Source: Cepaea nemoralis (Eukaryota; Mollusca; Gastropoda; Stylommatophora; Helicidae). From it: a stretch of 64,000 bases of DNA. The position numbers were made by a program, and so were the translations under genes. Below the pieces are notes generated by a model. The model worked only from the letters and a program-made list of their open reading frames with translations. It searched no databases and had not been told where the DNA came from. Position 1 is the stretch's first letter; each line of letters starts with the position of its first letter. Location: the NCBI GenBank assembly GCA_014155875.1, contig JACEFZ010015062.1, forward strand, positions 102,501-166,500, given 5' to 3'. This document shows positions 10,492 to 21,118 of the stretch, piece by piece.

Positions 10492-10559
10492 TGTACCTAA
10501 GACTGACAGGGGGTTTGTAGACAAAGGTCCGGAAGAAGCCCAAGCTAAGGAAAGGGAAT

Positions 10560-10960
10560 TTAAAAAGTGTGCCTGTTGACTCCACTTCCCCCCTAAGGAC
10601 GACTGGCGACACCCACACAAGTTCTATAGGGTGTAAATGAGAATGGTACGACAGAAGTCTCAAGCACCAATGGCCATGCTCTTCAATCAATTGGCGATTT
10701 GATATTTCATGCTTTGTTGCGCCTCTTTTACCAGGGACAATGATTCTATCTTGAAATACGTTTCTGGAAATGGTATGTTTACCCTTCGGAGCCATATCGT
10801 TATTGCTTCCTATGTGCTCGATGCCGTAGGTATTTGGTCTTCTTGGGCAACAACATTGTTATATGATGCATTGTCCATAATTAGACAAGACGGTCTATCT
10901 AGGGATGGAAGCACTGTATTCTCGAGCCAGTCTGTAAATACATTACCATTCATCTCATTA
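10560..10960 (-). pseudogene. IS630/Tc1-like DDE transposase fragment
   Basis: The minus-strand translation gives, in order, LDRPSCLIMDNASYNNVV (second catalytic Asp in the MDNA motif), a WLRRVNIPFPE segment, and EEHGHWCLRLLSYHSHLHPIELVW, which corresponds to the third catalytic block (…DLNPIELVW). The frame is broken at least once between these blocks, and the usual DLN has become HLH. The N-terminal DNA-binding half and the first Asp are absent. A decayed cut-and-paste transposon related to the DDE_3-type invertebrate family; no terminal inverted repeats were located, and the (GA)n array abuts its 3' side. Confidence 0.7.
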
Positions 10961-11033
10961 TGATTACCCCTTGTCAGGATCTTGCAACATAATCACACAG
11001 GCTCTTAACAACTAACAGATGTGATACAAATAC

Positions 11034-11525
11034 TGTCACAGAATGACTATACGTGACACATGGCGAATACAATGATACACACTTTATTCGCACTTCTCAT
11101 TCTCCAACAATGTTACAGGCATCGCGCGATTACAATATCGATGCCATTATACAATAAATACAATCAATAGATACATTCAATGCATTAATACTTCACTCAC
11201 AATCTACGACTCAGGCGCACAGTCTACTATACCCAAACAGGCGTTCTCTCTCTTAGCGTCCACTCACACAAGTAATACCAGCACACATTCCATCCACGTC
11301 TGTCCAGTACTACCGTCCGACGCCGTGCCTTCTAACCGCCGTGAGTTCTCCTTGGTGAGGTTGTCTCCCTGCGTGGACTCCGTGTGCCACGCGTGTCACA
11401 ACTGGCCCTCCCGTCGCTGCGTGGTTAGTGTCGCTCACAGGCGTACCTGCGGGCAGGCGTACCCAGCCGTAATTGCCAGGTGTCAATGATGAAGACGCGG
11501 CATATCTGCTGGGTAGATTATGACA
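11034..11525 (-). mobile_element. Candidate solo LTR, Gmr1-like group
   Basis: A 492-bp segment bounded by TGTCA (11034) and TGACA (ending 11525), the termini of both LTR elements in this window. On the minus strand it starts TGTCATAATCT, close to TGTCAGAATCT of the 15123-21511 element. It has a T-rich (AATAAA on minus) region near the plus-strand start and GC-rich sequence toward the other end, as in those LTRs. No target duplication is evident and no coding remnant lies beside it, so this is tentative. Confidence 0.4.
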
Positions 11526-12240
11526 CCCCTATTGTCTGTGAACTCTGATACGAAAACGAGTCAGCATTCTCTAGTAAGCCGTTAAGCGTACTACCAGCAT
11601 GGGCAATGACCAAACGCTGTTCTTTACTACTGGGCACAAATAGCTGTATCTTTCCATCCACTGATTGCCATTTCTGTTCACTTGTATGGTGCGCATTGAT
11701 CCAGGTTTCACCAAATACACTATGTCATAATTTTCTTTGCTCATTTACCTTATTTCCCGTAGGTATTTGCTTCTCATGGCTCCTAAATGCGGTTGCTCGT
11801 AAATGATATTTCTTCCTTCCTTGTACTTTCTAAACGTGGAGCCTAATGTTCTTATAATTTTCCACAAAGTTGTTTTTGAATACTCTATGTCATAGTTCTT
11901 TCTCAATCAAACTCTAAGTTTTCTCAAAGTAACTGTTTCTTTGGTATGCATCGTTTTTATAATAGCTCACCTTATGACATCCTTGTGAAAGCTGTCTACA
12001 ATTGCCTTTCTACCTACCGTTTGCATATTGCGTGGTGGTTTCATTCCAGATTCTTGCACCCATCGACGAAATTACCGTTTACTCAAACCCAATGCATGCA
12101 CTGTTCTTTTCTCGGGATTTGTCATAGTATGAAACAGTTTTCCTGCGATCAAATATGTGTACAACTTCATAGCGATGCTTTGAAGTGTACAAAATTTCAA
12201 ATTCAATCCCATTAAACAATATTCACACATTCATATATTA
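11526..12240. other. No recognisable feature
   Basis: AT-rich sequence with only short frames and no recognised family. Confidence 0.4.
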
Positions 12241-12274
12241 GCGATAAAGGTAAGATTGATAAAATAACTAACTG

Positions 12275-12715
12275 ACCCGACCCGGCTTCGCCCAGACCCT
12301 GGCGGGGATCATCTCATTTAATTCATATTCGGCCCCTGCTCCCGTTCCCGTTCCAAAAAAAAAAAAGACGACCCGGCCCGGTTTCGCCCAGCTCCTGGCG
12401 GGGGGGGGGGGGGGGGGCGTATCATTTAATTCATATTCGGCCCCTGCTCCCGTTCCCAAAAAAGACGACCCGGCCCGGCTTCGCCCAGCTTCTGGCGAGA
12501 AGCGTCTCATTTAATTCATAATCGGCCCCTGCTCCCGTTCCGTTCCCAAAAAAGAAGCTTGGCCGGCTTCGCCCAGCCCCTGGCAGGGAGCGTCTAATTT
12601 AATCCATATTCGGCCCCTGCTCCCGTTCCCAAAAAAATACGACCCGGCCCGGCTTCGCCCAGTTCCCGGTGGGGAGCGTCTCATTTAATTCATATTAGTA
12701 GTCATATAAGCTCCC
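12275..12715. repeat. ~85-98-bp tandem repeat, 5 copies
   Basis: Five copies beginning near 12275, 12368, 12466, 12555 and 12640. Each contains CCCGGCTTCGCCCAG, a TCTCATTTAATTCATATTCGG block and CCCCTGCTCCCGTTCCC, and ends in an A-run. The second copy has an 18-base G run that may be a sequencing artefact. It may be the internal array of a dispersed element whose other end is at 13440-13575. Confidence 0.85.
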
Positions 12716-12774
12716 GTTCCCCTTCCCGGAAATATGGCGAACAGATTGGAAGAGAACAATCTTCATCCCGATAA

Positions 12775-12880
12775 CTAAATAGGGCTATCTGAAACTAATG
12801 AACGTAAACTTACCAAGATATCACGAAAACCCAATACATGCTGGGATGACTGTATAGATGTCGAAGAGAAATAAAAAGAT
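12775..12880 (+). mobile_element. SINE 3' tail fragment
   Basis: Plus-strand remnant of the same SINE family. It matches the body/tail (ATGAACGTAAACTTACCAAG, ACATGCTGGGATGACTG), is diverged, and lacks the tRNA head. The SINE at 12881-13126 inserted immediately next to it in the opposite orientation. Confidence 0.6.
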
Positions 12881-13126
12881 TTTTTTTCCGCGTTTCCATC
12901 CCGTTTCAGGATATTACGGTCAACACCAGCATCTTTCATCTGTATGTTGATTTCTAGGCTAGATTACCCTCATCACCACGCCACAACTTTCTGAGCGACC
13001 GGCTGCATACTCTCATAAGTCACTGGCGTGACTCGATCCACTTGTAATTCTCGTCCGCTCACGTCGACAACGAGAGTATTCGGGGTTAACGGAGAAAGCT
13101 GCTAACCTCTCGGCCAGGCAGCCGGC
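12881..13126 (-). mobile_element. Full-length tRNA-derived SINE with 12-bp TSD
   Basis: A complete 246-bp SINE on the minus strand, flanked by perfect duplications AAATAAAAAGAT (12869-12880 and 13127-13138). The 5' head has a Ser/Leu-type A box TGGCCGAGAGG (13107-13117) and a B box GGATCGAGTCACG (13027-13039), the RNA polymerase III promoter. The body contains CGGTCGCTCAGAAAG, the tail contains GATGCTGGTGTTGACCG, and the element ends in an A-run. Related copies lie at 4640-4930, 12775-12880, 22810-23045 and 50070-50306. Confidence 0.88.
13107..13117 (-). promoter_or_regulatory. Pol III A box of the SINE
   Basis: TGGCCGAGAGG on the minus strand, 10 bases inside the SINE 5' end, matches the tRNA A-box consensus. 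The B box lies about 70 bases downstream. Confidence 0.75.
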
Positions 13127-13439
13127 AAATAAAAAGATGAGTTAGAAAATTTTTACGTATTTAAAATAGATGCATTATTTTTATGAAAACTTTGAAAATG
13201 CCTTAAAGATTTTATCATTATATATTATAACGCATATGCCTGTAGATAACTGTAGAGAAAAGGTCCACCTATTTGAGAAATATGCAACAATTATTTTAAT
13301 TACATATATAGGAATGCTATTAAAAGTTATGTCCCTTGATATAACTTTTCTTAAGTTAAGTCCCCTCGCTATATATAAATTATAATGTAATTACAACATT
13401 AAATGTTATTACGTAAATAACTGTTTGTAAACTAACAAA

Positions 13440-13575
13440 CTATGCCAGTTGGCAGCACGGGAATGAGAAGAACACGTGTGGAAAATTTCATCTCAATCGG
13501 ATGGACCGTTCGCGAACGCATAAATAACATACATACATACAGACAGACATACATTGTATTTTATATATATAGATC
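13440..13575 (+). repeat. Dispersed-repeat end, cold-spot motif type
   Basis: Contains AATTTCATCTCAATCGGATG, GACCGTTCGCGAACGCATAA, a CATACATACAGACAGACATAC stretch and a TTTTATATATATAGAT end. I recognise this layout (upstream CCCGGCTTCGCCC, then 'ATTTCATC..AATCGG..' and an ACAGACAGACA stretch before a TATATATAGAT end) from dispersed repeats in many invertebrate genomes. The matching CGGCTTCGCCC start is at 12275, so 12245-13575 may be one non-coding element invaded by SINEs. Confidence 0.45.
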
Positions 13576-13979
13576 ACGTTTCATTAAATCGCCCACTATA
13601 GATAGAAATATTGAGACACCCCTAACACTCCCGTTCCACTACGTGAGGTTCTTGATAAAAGATCATTCCCGTGCAGCACGAGAAAATTCACTATTGAACG
13701 CTAATGTTTCCGTGTGAAGATTTAATACATTTCATAATAGTCACTTAATCTCTGACCCGTAAATTATATACCGCATATAAACAAACATTGAAATCTGCTG
13801 TACAATCTCCAGAACAACATTTGGTTTTGGTTGGGTGGACATAATAATAGGGTTTATGCTAAATCTCATCATTTTACCTCAGTTGGTTACTGAGATGTGG
13901 ATTTTTATATGGGTGAAAACAAATGTAAGCGGACAATAGTGTGACAGGGAAGTTCGTTACCGAGAACGTAGAGTGTCAA

Positions 13980-14282
13980 ACATCAGCATCTAGAGAATAG
14001 AGATGGAGGCGGCCACTTCGACTTCACTTATAGAGGAGGTGTTCCGCATCTGCAGCTACTAGGAGATATGATTTATCCTGCAGCACCTTGAGCCTGTCGT
14101 GGTTACGGCTAGGATATATCAGATACATACTTCTGACGTGTCCCTTTGCGTCCCAGTATCACCCGCATAGCTTCATCCTGTATGCGGTCTAGTTTGACAA
14201 CCTGACTCTTTGACACTGAGCATTTTCAATCCATATTCAATTACTGAGAGAAACAGATGTTTATACAGTATGAACAGGACTT
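13980..14282 (-). pseudogene. LINE (I/jockey-like), post-RT part
   Basis: The minus strand reads LYKHLFLSVIEYGLKMLSV and KSQVVKLDRIQDEAMRVILG, the region after the RT palm in RNase H-bearing I/jockey/R1-type LINEs. Frames shift several times and stops occur. It is the downstream half of the LINE whose upstream half is at 21693-22110. The two halves meet at LFIL, and both edges carry ACAGTAT(G/A)AACA, so the 7.4 kb between them was inserted. Confidence 0.7.
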
Positions 14283-15122
14283 CCGGTCACAAAAATAGAG
14301 GATAGGCAGTGAAACGGTTAAGGCCTCTGGAGTGTTTATGCTCGTGGCCACCGTTTGCATTCGTATTTTCCTCATGTTGGACTGGTAGTTTATGGTTCCG
14401 TCGCCCTGCTACTGAGCTGAGTTCGTGGCGCGACCGTGTAAGCTGTGAGTTTCGTGTGAAATGCTTTTAAATATGCCCGAGTTTGTGGAGCGTAAACTGC
14501 ATGTTCAGAGCAATGGCGGCTGGCTATGTCCCAGAATTGACCGGATTTTCTGCCTTATGCAGATATGTGTCGCTACTAGTCTTCTGGTTGACTGCCGCTT
14601 GCTTTGACGATGAACTGCATTTCGTGTAGGACTGTTGTTTTGGCATTATGAAGACGGCATTATGTATAGTGAAATGCTTTTTTATATCTGTCCAAGGTGT
14701 TGTGGCGCGAACTGCATGCTCGAAAAATGGCGTAGCTGGCTAGAAAACATCTAGAAACGGAACAACATGTAGAAATATCTGCATGCATGGCGGCTGGTTG
14801 TGTTGCAGAAGTGACCGGTTGTTTGCCTTGTTTTCTAATGACTGCTGTTTCCATCGATGATAACTGTATTTTCAGAGAGAACTTTTCTGATGGAATTTTG
14901 GCGACGGCATGATTTACAGTGAAAGTTTTTACATCTGTCCGAGGTTGTTTTGTTGTGTGAACTGCATTTCGGAGAGAAAATGGCGTGGCTGTCTAGAAAA
15001 CATCTAGAAACGGAACACCAACATCTAGAAACATTGAGACTTTGAAGGTGAACATCTGGTTGGGAAAGTGACTGTCGCTTCCATCAAGGATGAACTGTGT
15101 GTTTCGTAGAGGACTTTTGTGG
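14283..15122 (+). mobile_element. Inserted element with ~240-bp internal repeats, left part
   Basis: Non-coding. At least three diverged tandem units of about 235-250 bp, recognisable by GACTG(C/T)..TT(C/G)CATC..GATGAACTG, a CGGCATTATG..AGTGAAA block, GAACTGCAT, and CATCTAGAAACGGAAC. The element continues at 21512-21692, where a CGGCATTATGCACAGTG block restores the unit interrupted by the LTR element. It closes with a (GAACT)4 tail, suggesting retroposition by a LINE-type enzyme in plus orientation. Family unknown. Confidence 0.55.
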
Positions 15123-15663
15123 TGACATTCTGGTCAGAGTCTTAAACTTGGCTCGTTATCCCTAACACATGTGAGACAAGTACAAGTACAACATGATTGG
15201 ACTTGAGACACAACGACACGAAGTTCAATGGATTTATTTACCGATCACATGCAATACGATCTAGTTTGGCATGTGATAATCATTACATTACATATATGGT
15301 ACATCAATACACTTACAGACAACCCACAGCTTACAGTCTATCTCACAAGATGCACAAGCACTCGACTTTCGGGCACAGAACTACACAAGCCTTTCTCTCT
15401 CTATACGTCCTGTCTGGTCCTATTACCCCAAGCTGTCTGTCTGTTTCTCGCAACGCGCTTGCCCTCCTGTGGATTCGCTTCACGAGGCCTGCGTGCGTCT
15501 TGCGTTGTCCTTGCCTGACCGCTGGCTATTGCGTCAGCCAGCAACCTGTAGGCAGGTGACTAATACTCGCCTGGCGGGCGTAACGATGTCCCTGCATCCC
15601 AGTTGGGAATTATTCGCCTGGCGGGCGTAACGATGTTCCTGCATCTCATTCCAGATTCTGACA
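15123..15663 (-). repeat. 3' LTR of Gmr1-like copy 1
   Basis: 541 bp, from TGACA at 15123 to TGACA ending 15663. The plus-strand 15261-15663 is almost identical to 21119-21511. It carries a candidate polyadenylation signal (AATAAA on minus, 15233-15238) and an internal 47-bp duplication (CGCCTGGCGGGCGTAACGAT at 15568 and 15615), shared by both LTRs and so older than the insertion. Confidence 0.85.
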
Positions 15664-15704
15664 CGCTCCCCCGGGGCTTTTCATGAAAGATGTCATCTTT
15701 CATG
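15664..15704 (-). promoter_or_regulatory. Polypurine-tract region and perfect palindrome
   Basis: Immediately upstream (minus strand) of the 3' LTR is a short purine run GGGGGAG, the expected plus-strand priming site. Next to it, 15682-15704 is a perfect odd palindrome (CATGAAAGATG-T-CATCTTTCATG). Confidence 0.5.
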
Positions 15705-16871
15705 TATACTCTATATACATAGTGGGTTAATATTTTAACCATGTCAGAATCGTTCCCTGTGTTGTTATATACATTGGTATAGAAATACATAATAATACAT
15801 ATAATGGCATCGAAATACATAAGAAATGCAAGTTGTATTTTAAGACATGTGGTGTTCAATTTTTACCACTTGCCAAGTTACATCCTCTCGATGGATGATT
15901 ACCTAAGTTGCAATATTGACCCAGTCAGATCGGTAGCAACAGCTTTCCAAGCAACTACCTCGCAACCTTGAAAAAAAAGTAATAATATGCTCTTTGTAAA
16001 CAAAAAACATCTGGTAAGACCGTAATACGACCTATTTATAAGCCGTATTCAACGTTGGAGTTCCGACCTCATTTGGCCATGAGCTCTTCCGTCGGTCTAC
16101 AACGTCGGTAACTCTATACCATGCCCAGTTGATGCCTCCTTGGAGTAGTAACAATCTGGCAACACCATGGCTATTTATATACAACACATATTCAAATACA
16201 TTTCAATTTATCGCCCTTGGTGTAATAATGTAATAACAATTAAATGAAAGGGACATAATTTTAAACAATATTAAATTTAATAATTTACAATTATTTTTCT
16301 ATTTCTCAGCGTCATCGCTTGATGCTTTTCCATACTAGCGAAAAAATGTCGATAGTATGAATAAGTTAATCAAGATATGATTCTAAGATTACACTAGATG
16401 AAACACTATTAATACACAATTCGTGTATTCGACATTGATGATTCTTAAACATTTTAGAAGCGTCATACCTTTTTAAGGTTTTGTTTGTCGTCTGCTAATT
16501 TTGGACTAAATTTCTAAATTATCCGGAAGTACACACGAACAGCTGATGTTGAAAAATTCTATAACACACTTGTTCCGGTCTGATGTAGCAACTCGGAATG
16601 TAACTGTTCTGATCGTTCATGTGTTGGATGTTTCGCTGGAAAACTTCTGGATTTCGTTGACTGCAGTGGTGTAAATGTCAAAGTTCAGTTCACTCTTTCA
16701 CACACGGATTAAAAATATCACTGGAAATGTTCCACTCACAGATACCACTGATAAATTGGATAGTTCGCTTGCGGTAAGTTCAGAGCGAATGTGGCACTGT
16801 TCTTGTTTCGTAGTATATGTACAATTAATATTGTTCGCTTTCTACCACACACTACACAATTATTCAAACAC
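15705..16871 (-). other. 3' non-coding region of Gmr1-like copy 1
   Basis: About 1.2 kb between the RNase H frame and the 3' LTR. AT-rich, without a frame I can assign (no env-like protein), although an eroded frame cannot be excluded. Confidence 0.5.
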
Positions 16872-17375
16872 TTAATACAATAATAATAAAATAAGAAAAC
16901 TATATATAATGGGATTAAACCCTATCACATCACATGGTAGACACACAGCTTTTCGTGGAAGAAAAAAAAAATCTTCACTGATGGCTGTGTTATTCTGAGT
17001 GTATTTGACACACTTAACTGAGACATTAGTGCTTACTGGGTCGGTCGGACAACGGGACAACAGATCGGCAATTGTGTTGGTTCTGCCTGAAATATGTCGA
17101 ACTTCAAAGCTGTAATCTTGGAGTTTAAGAGACCAGCGCGCTATCATTTGGTTGGTAGGCATTCCTGAAGTAATAAATTTCAACGGACTATTGTCGGACT
17201 CAACAATGAAATGACGTCCCAGAAGGAATCTGGAAAATTTAGTTATACCCTCAACTAGAGCAAGGGCTTCCAACTGCGGTGTCGACCAAGAGCGTTCTCT
17301 AGATTTTAATTTTCTAGAGAAGTAGTATACAGGATGTAGGATAGTTATCATGTTCCTGTAACAGAACTGCTCCAA
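16872..17375 (-). pseudogene. RNase H domain, Gmr1-like copy 1
   Basis: 167-codon frame. LHPVYYFSRKLKSRERSW is the start of the Ty3/gypsy RNase H. It continues with QLEALALVEGITKFSRFLLG (Glu of the active site) and HFIVESDNSPLKF (catalytic Asp), then RTNTIADLLSRCP at the end of the domain. The first catalytic Asp lies in the preceding segment in another frame, around 17380-17400. The 17376-17640 stretch is readable only in a shifted frame, so the RT-RNase H connection is broken twice. RNase H removes the RNA strand during reverse transcription. Confidence 0.85.
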
Positions 17376-17561
17376 TCGCTACGGAGCTCGCGTCTGTGCG
17401 TAATCTGAAAGGAATAAGACAATTTGGCAATTTGAGAATGGGATTCTTTAAACTATTCTCAGAGAAATAAGATAAAACTTTCTGGAATGCAAATTTTAGG
17501 CATTGATTGTTTACAATATTTTCAGGTTGATCTTTCGTTAGTAGGTTAGTAAATTTTTCAG

Positions 17562-19397
17562 TCAGTTCAGCAAAATCAGGTATGAACTGTCTATAATAAT
17601 TAGTAATCCTAACACACTTCTGACTTGCTTTTTCGTAGTCGGAAGTGAGAGTTTCAGTATTTTGGACACGATGTTATCGTATGTCGTGACAAAGCCATTA
17701 TATATTTTGTACCCCAAGAAGGATATTTCCTGATAGGCTATGTCTACTTTTGTCGGCTTTACCGTCAGTCCGTGCTGTCTGATCCGTTCAAATGTCTGCT
17801 GTAATGTCTTTATATGGTCTGTCATTGTCTTTGTGTGAACACAAATGTCGTCCATGTAACAGATAATGTTTGGTATGTCCACTAGTAAAAGTCGTGTCAT
17901 ACGTACGAATGTCGCTGGGGCATTGACCAGCCCAAATGGAAGTTTGCACCATTCGTACAGTCCCCAAGGTGTGGCAAATGCTGTCAGGTGTCTGTTCTGT
18001 TCGTCTACCGTTATCTGCCAGTAACCTTTCGTCATGTCTACCTTCTTAAAGAATCTAGAGTCTGTCAGTTCTGTCAGTAGATCTTCAGAGTTGGACATTG
18101 GTTCTAGATCAAGAAGAGTTATTTTGTTTAATTTCCTATAGTCGATACAGAGTCTTATCGTATTGTCCTTTTTGCGTACCATGACCATTGGCGATGAGAC
18201 ATGTGATTGGGATCGTCTAATGATGTTGTTTTTCTCTAAACTAATGATTTCCTGATGTAAGGTTTCTTTGTAATGCACTGGAATGGTGTAAGGTCTGCAT
18301 CTTATGGGTGTGTTTGAAGTGAGTGTGATGTGATGCTGTACTAATTCTGTTTGTCCTGGATTGTTGGAGAAGATGGTGTTGTACTGTTGTATGAGATGTT
18401 TGCAGCTGTCTGTTTCTGCTTGAGTTAAGTTTGGGTTTATTTTGATTTCTTTCAAGCAGTTTGTCGTGTCTACTGCAGGTGTTGGAATTTCGTCACTATC
18501 TTCGTCATCTTCATGGTCTATTATTACTGTGCAAGCTATTGTATCGTCTTGTTCGGTATCTCTGTTGTAATATGATCTTAGCATATTGATGTGGAATATT
18601 TTGTGTTTGTCTTTTATTTTAATCTCATAGTCTACAGCTGAAATCTGTCTTATAACTTTAAAAGGTCCTTGCCAAGACTCAGTCAATAAGTGTCTGTCAC
18701 TAGGTAAGAGAAGAAGTACGTCCTGTCCAGGTGTCAACGTTATTGTCCTGTTACCTTTGTCTGCATATTGTCTATATGTAGCACCAGATACTTTTAGTGC
18801 TTCTTTTGCAATTATACAAGATTTGATGATTCTTTCACGCAATGATGTAACGTATACGTATGATGATATGGGTTTAAGTAATGGAGTGGCTTCAGTTAAC
18901 ATTTGATGATAGATAGTCAATGGGCCACGTGGTTTGGCACCATAGATAAGTTCAAAGGGAGAGAACCCAGTACTAGAATGTGGAACTTCGCGATAAGCAA
19001 AAAGTATAGCAGGCAAATACAAGTCCCAGTTATTGGGGTGTTCTTGCGTGACTTTAGCAAGCATATGCTTTAAATCGCCGTTAAATTTTTCTATTATTCC
19101 ACTTGAGTGAGGATGGTACGGAGAATTGAAACATTGCTTCACCCCTAACATCTTGGTGAAAGCTTGAGTAGATGCGGCAATGAACTGACTTCCCCTATCT
19201 GATTGGATAGTGTCTGGAAATCCTATCCGTGAAAATATATGGAAGAAAACTTCCATTATATCATTGGCAGTTATGTTCTTTAGCGGAATCGCTTCAGGCC
19301 AGCGGCTACATAGATCAATGATGGTAATAATATATTTATTCTCTCTGGTTGTTATCTGATTAAGAGGGCCCACTATGTCGACAGATATTTTTTTCAA
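17562..19397 (-). pseudogene. Integrase core followed by reverse transcriptase, one frame
   Basis: A 611-codon open frame. Residues 1-110 carry the integrase catalytic core with D7 (VDIVGPL), D67 (QSDRGSQF) and E103 (GIIEKF): spacing D67-x35-E103, the D,D35E pattern. A GPF/chromodomain-position segment (WQGPFKVIRQISAVDYEIKI) follows near residues 225-255. Reverse transcriptase begins near residue 360: RCRPYTIPVHYKETL, SPMVMVRKKDNTIRLCIDYR, GYWQITVDEQ, FGLVNAPATF and the YMDD catalytic box (17847-17858, residues ~514-517). The frame leaves the RT thumb near 17640 because of a frameshift. Integrase and RT in this order within one continuous frame cannot be explained by rearrangement after insertion. 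The N-terminal zinc-binding part of integrase is in the previous frame. Confidence 0.92.
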
Positions 19398-21118
19398 AAG
19401 GTCGACTGGCTAAGTCAGTGATTTGTAACTTTGCCTGTGGGTGTTTACCCTTCTTTACCAGTTTTTGGCAGATGTCACAACTTCTGCAATATTGCTTAAT
19501 GTCATTGCAGAATTTGGGCCAATAAAACTGTGTTAGTAATTTTGATCTGGTCTTAGAGTATGCCATATGCCCTGCGAGAGGTATATCATGGGCAAGATGT
19601 AAGGCTTGCTTACGGTATTCAACTGGCAAAACAGTTTGCTCTGTTGTGCTGTCACCTCTGGTATAGTACCTTGTGAGGATGCAATTTTTCAAAGCAAAAT
19701 GCCATCTTGCATTTTTGGTTACCTTTGGCTTTTGGCTAATCAGATTAAAATATTTAGACAATGAAGGATCAGCTTTTTGGGCTGTTACAAAAGTCTCCTT
19801 CATAATTTTAGGAGGTAGTATCACTGGGCTAATCATTTCTATAGCCTCAGTTTGATTAATTTCATCTTGCACTCTAGCAGTAGATCTAGTTACTGCGTTC
19901 ACACATTCAATGATATCAGATGGTAATGAAACAGTTTGATCAATGATGTCATGAGATCTTAGTGCTACATTAGCTACCATACATTCATTTGGTGATACAA
20001 CATTCTCAATGATGATATTTGATGGTGATGATGTTAAGTTCTCATCAATGCAAACAGATGTTATATCATGAGGTATATCATTCACCTCTGGTAAATTTCC
20101 AATGATGATATCACAAACAGGGTTAGTTAATGCTGCGCATTTTACTTTCCCAGTGAGGAAAGGTGTCTGAATATATGCCCATGCTAATGGGTACTTTTCA
20201 ATATTCCCAGAGAATGTTCTGCATGTTACGTGCCTGCCTGTATAGTCTGTAGGCATTATGAAACTTCTCTTTAGTCCAATAAGTGAACTTCCGGTGTCCC
20301 GAAGGACTGTAGCAGGCTTGCCATTCACATATCCCTGATGGATGTTTATTCTGCCTTTGGAGTCTATTACTAAATTAGCTTCTTCATTGGCAATAGGAAT
20401 GGAGTGGCCGCTTGTCAAAACGCCATCTTCATAAAAGGTATTACAAACAGTACATTTATTTGCGTTAAACATGTCAAAAGGCTGTGCTGAGTTCACAGGG
20501 TGTTTCTCTGATTGTTCTTCATCTGATGATGAACTATCAAATAAGGCGGCATTTGCTTTATTGGTCATTTGCCTTCCTTTACAAGCATGACAAAAATGCC
20601 CGTACGCCTTACAGAGAAAACATTTACGTGCATTTCTGAAGGCTTTACGCTCCTTATCTTGTCTATTTACGATGTTCTGTAGATATGTAAGATATGCGGG
20701 GTTCTTGTCACACATCTCACCTTGATGGTGTGAATAGTTACAATATCTACAATGATTGTATTTCTCAGACGTAGGCTTATATGGTTTTTGCCTATGATAG
20801 GGTTCTGATCGAGGTTTTTCATAGTTAGCCGATGCTACAAAGTTTGTATCAATAGCTTCACTAGCAAAACAATGTTTATTGGCTGTATAATAAGCCGAAC
20901 CACGTCTCTCAATCTGATCTACACTCGTACATTCATTCTCTTGCAAAAATTTCGAAAATGCTGATGGAAGGGATGAGATGACTTTATCCCTGATAATTAG
21001 ATCTTCTAATTTCTGGTAATCTTTATTTATTTTGGCTGCTGAAGTCCATTTTGCAAATATGTCTCGGACTAAGCAGAGGTAGTCAGAGAACGTTTGAGTC
21101 GATTTTGGGCTCAAAGTT
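19360..21118 (-). pseudogene. gag (C-terminal), protease and integrase zinc domain
   Basis: The frame starts abruptly after the truncated LTR. Its first recognisable gag residues, TFSDYLCLVRDIFAKWTSAA, match the middle of gag in copy 2, so about 200 N-terminal residues are missing. Two CCHC-type knuckles follow (CRYCNYSHHQGEMC and CFLCKAYGHFCHAC), then an aspartic protease with VLRDTGSSLIGL. A long linker leads to the integrase HHCC module: LHLAHDIPLAGHMAYSK and CRSCDICQKL. A frameshift near 19390 moves the integrase core into the next frame. In the family, protease processes gag-pol, and the zinc knuckles bind the RNA. Confidence 0.88.

Noticed and set aside
10285..10795. Frames with poly-Ser/Leu or poly-Arg/Glu
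   Set aside because: Translation of (GAA)n(GA)n; only the adjacent transposase remnant is real.
15705..16871. Possible env-like gene in the Gmr1-like element
   Set aside because: No open frame of useful length and no signal peptide or membrane segment seen.
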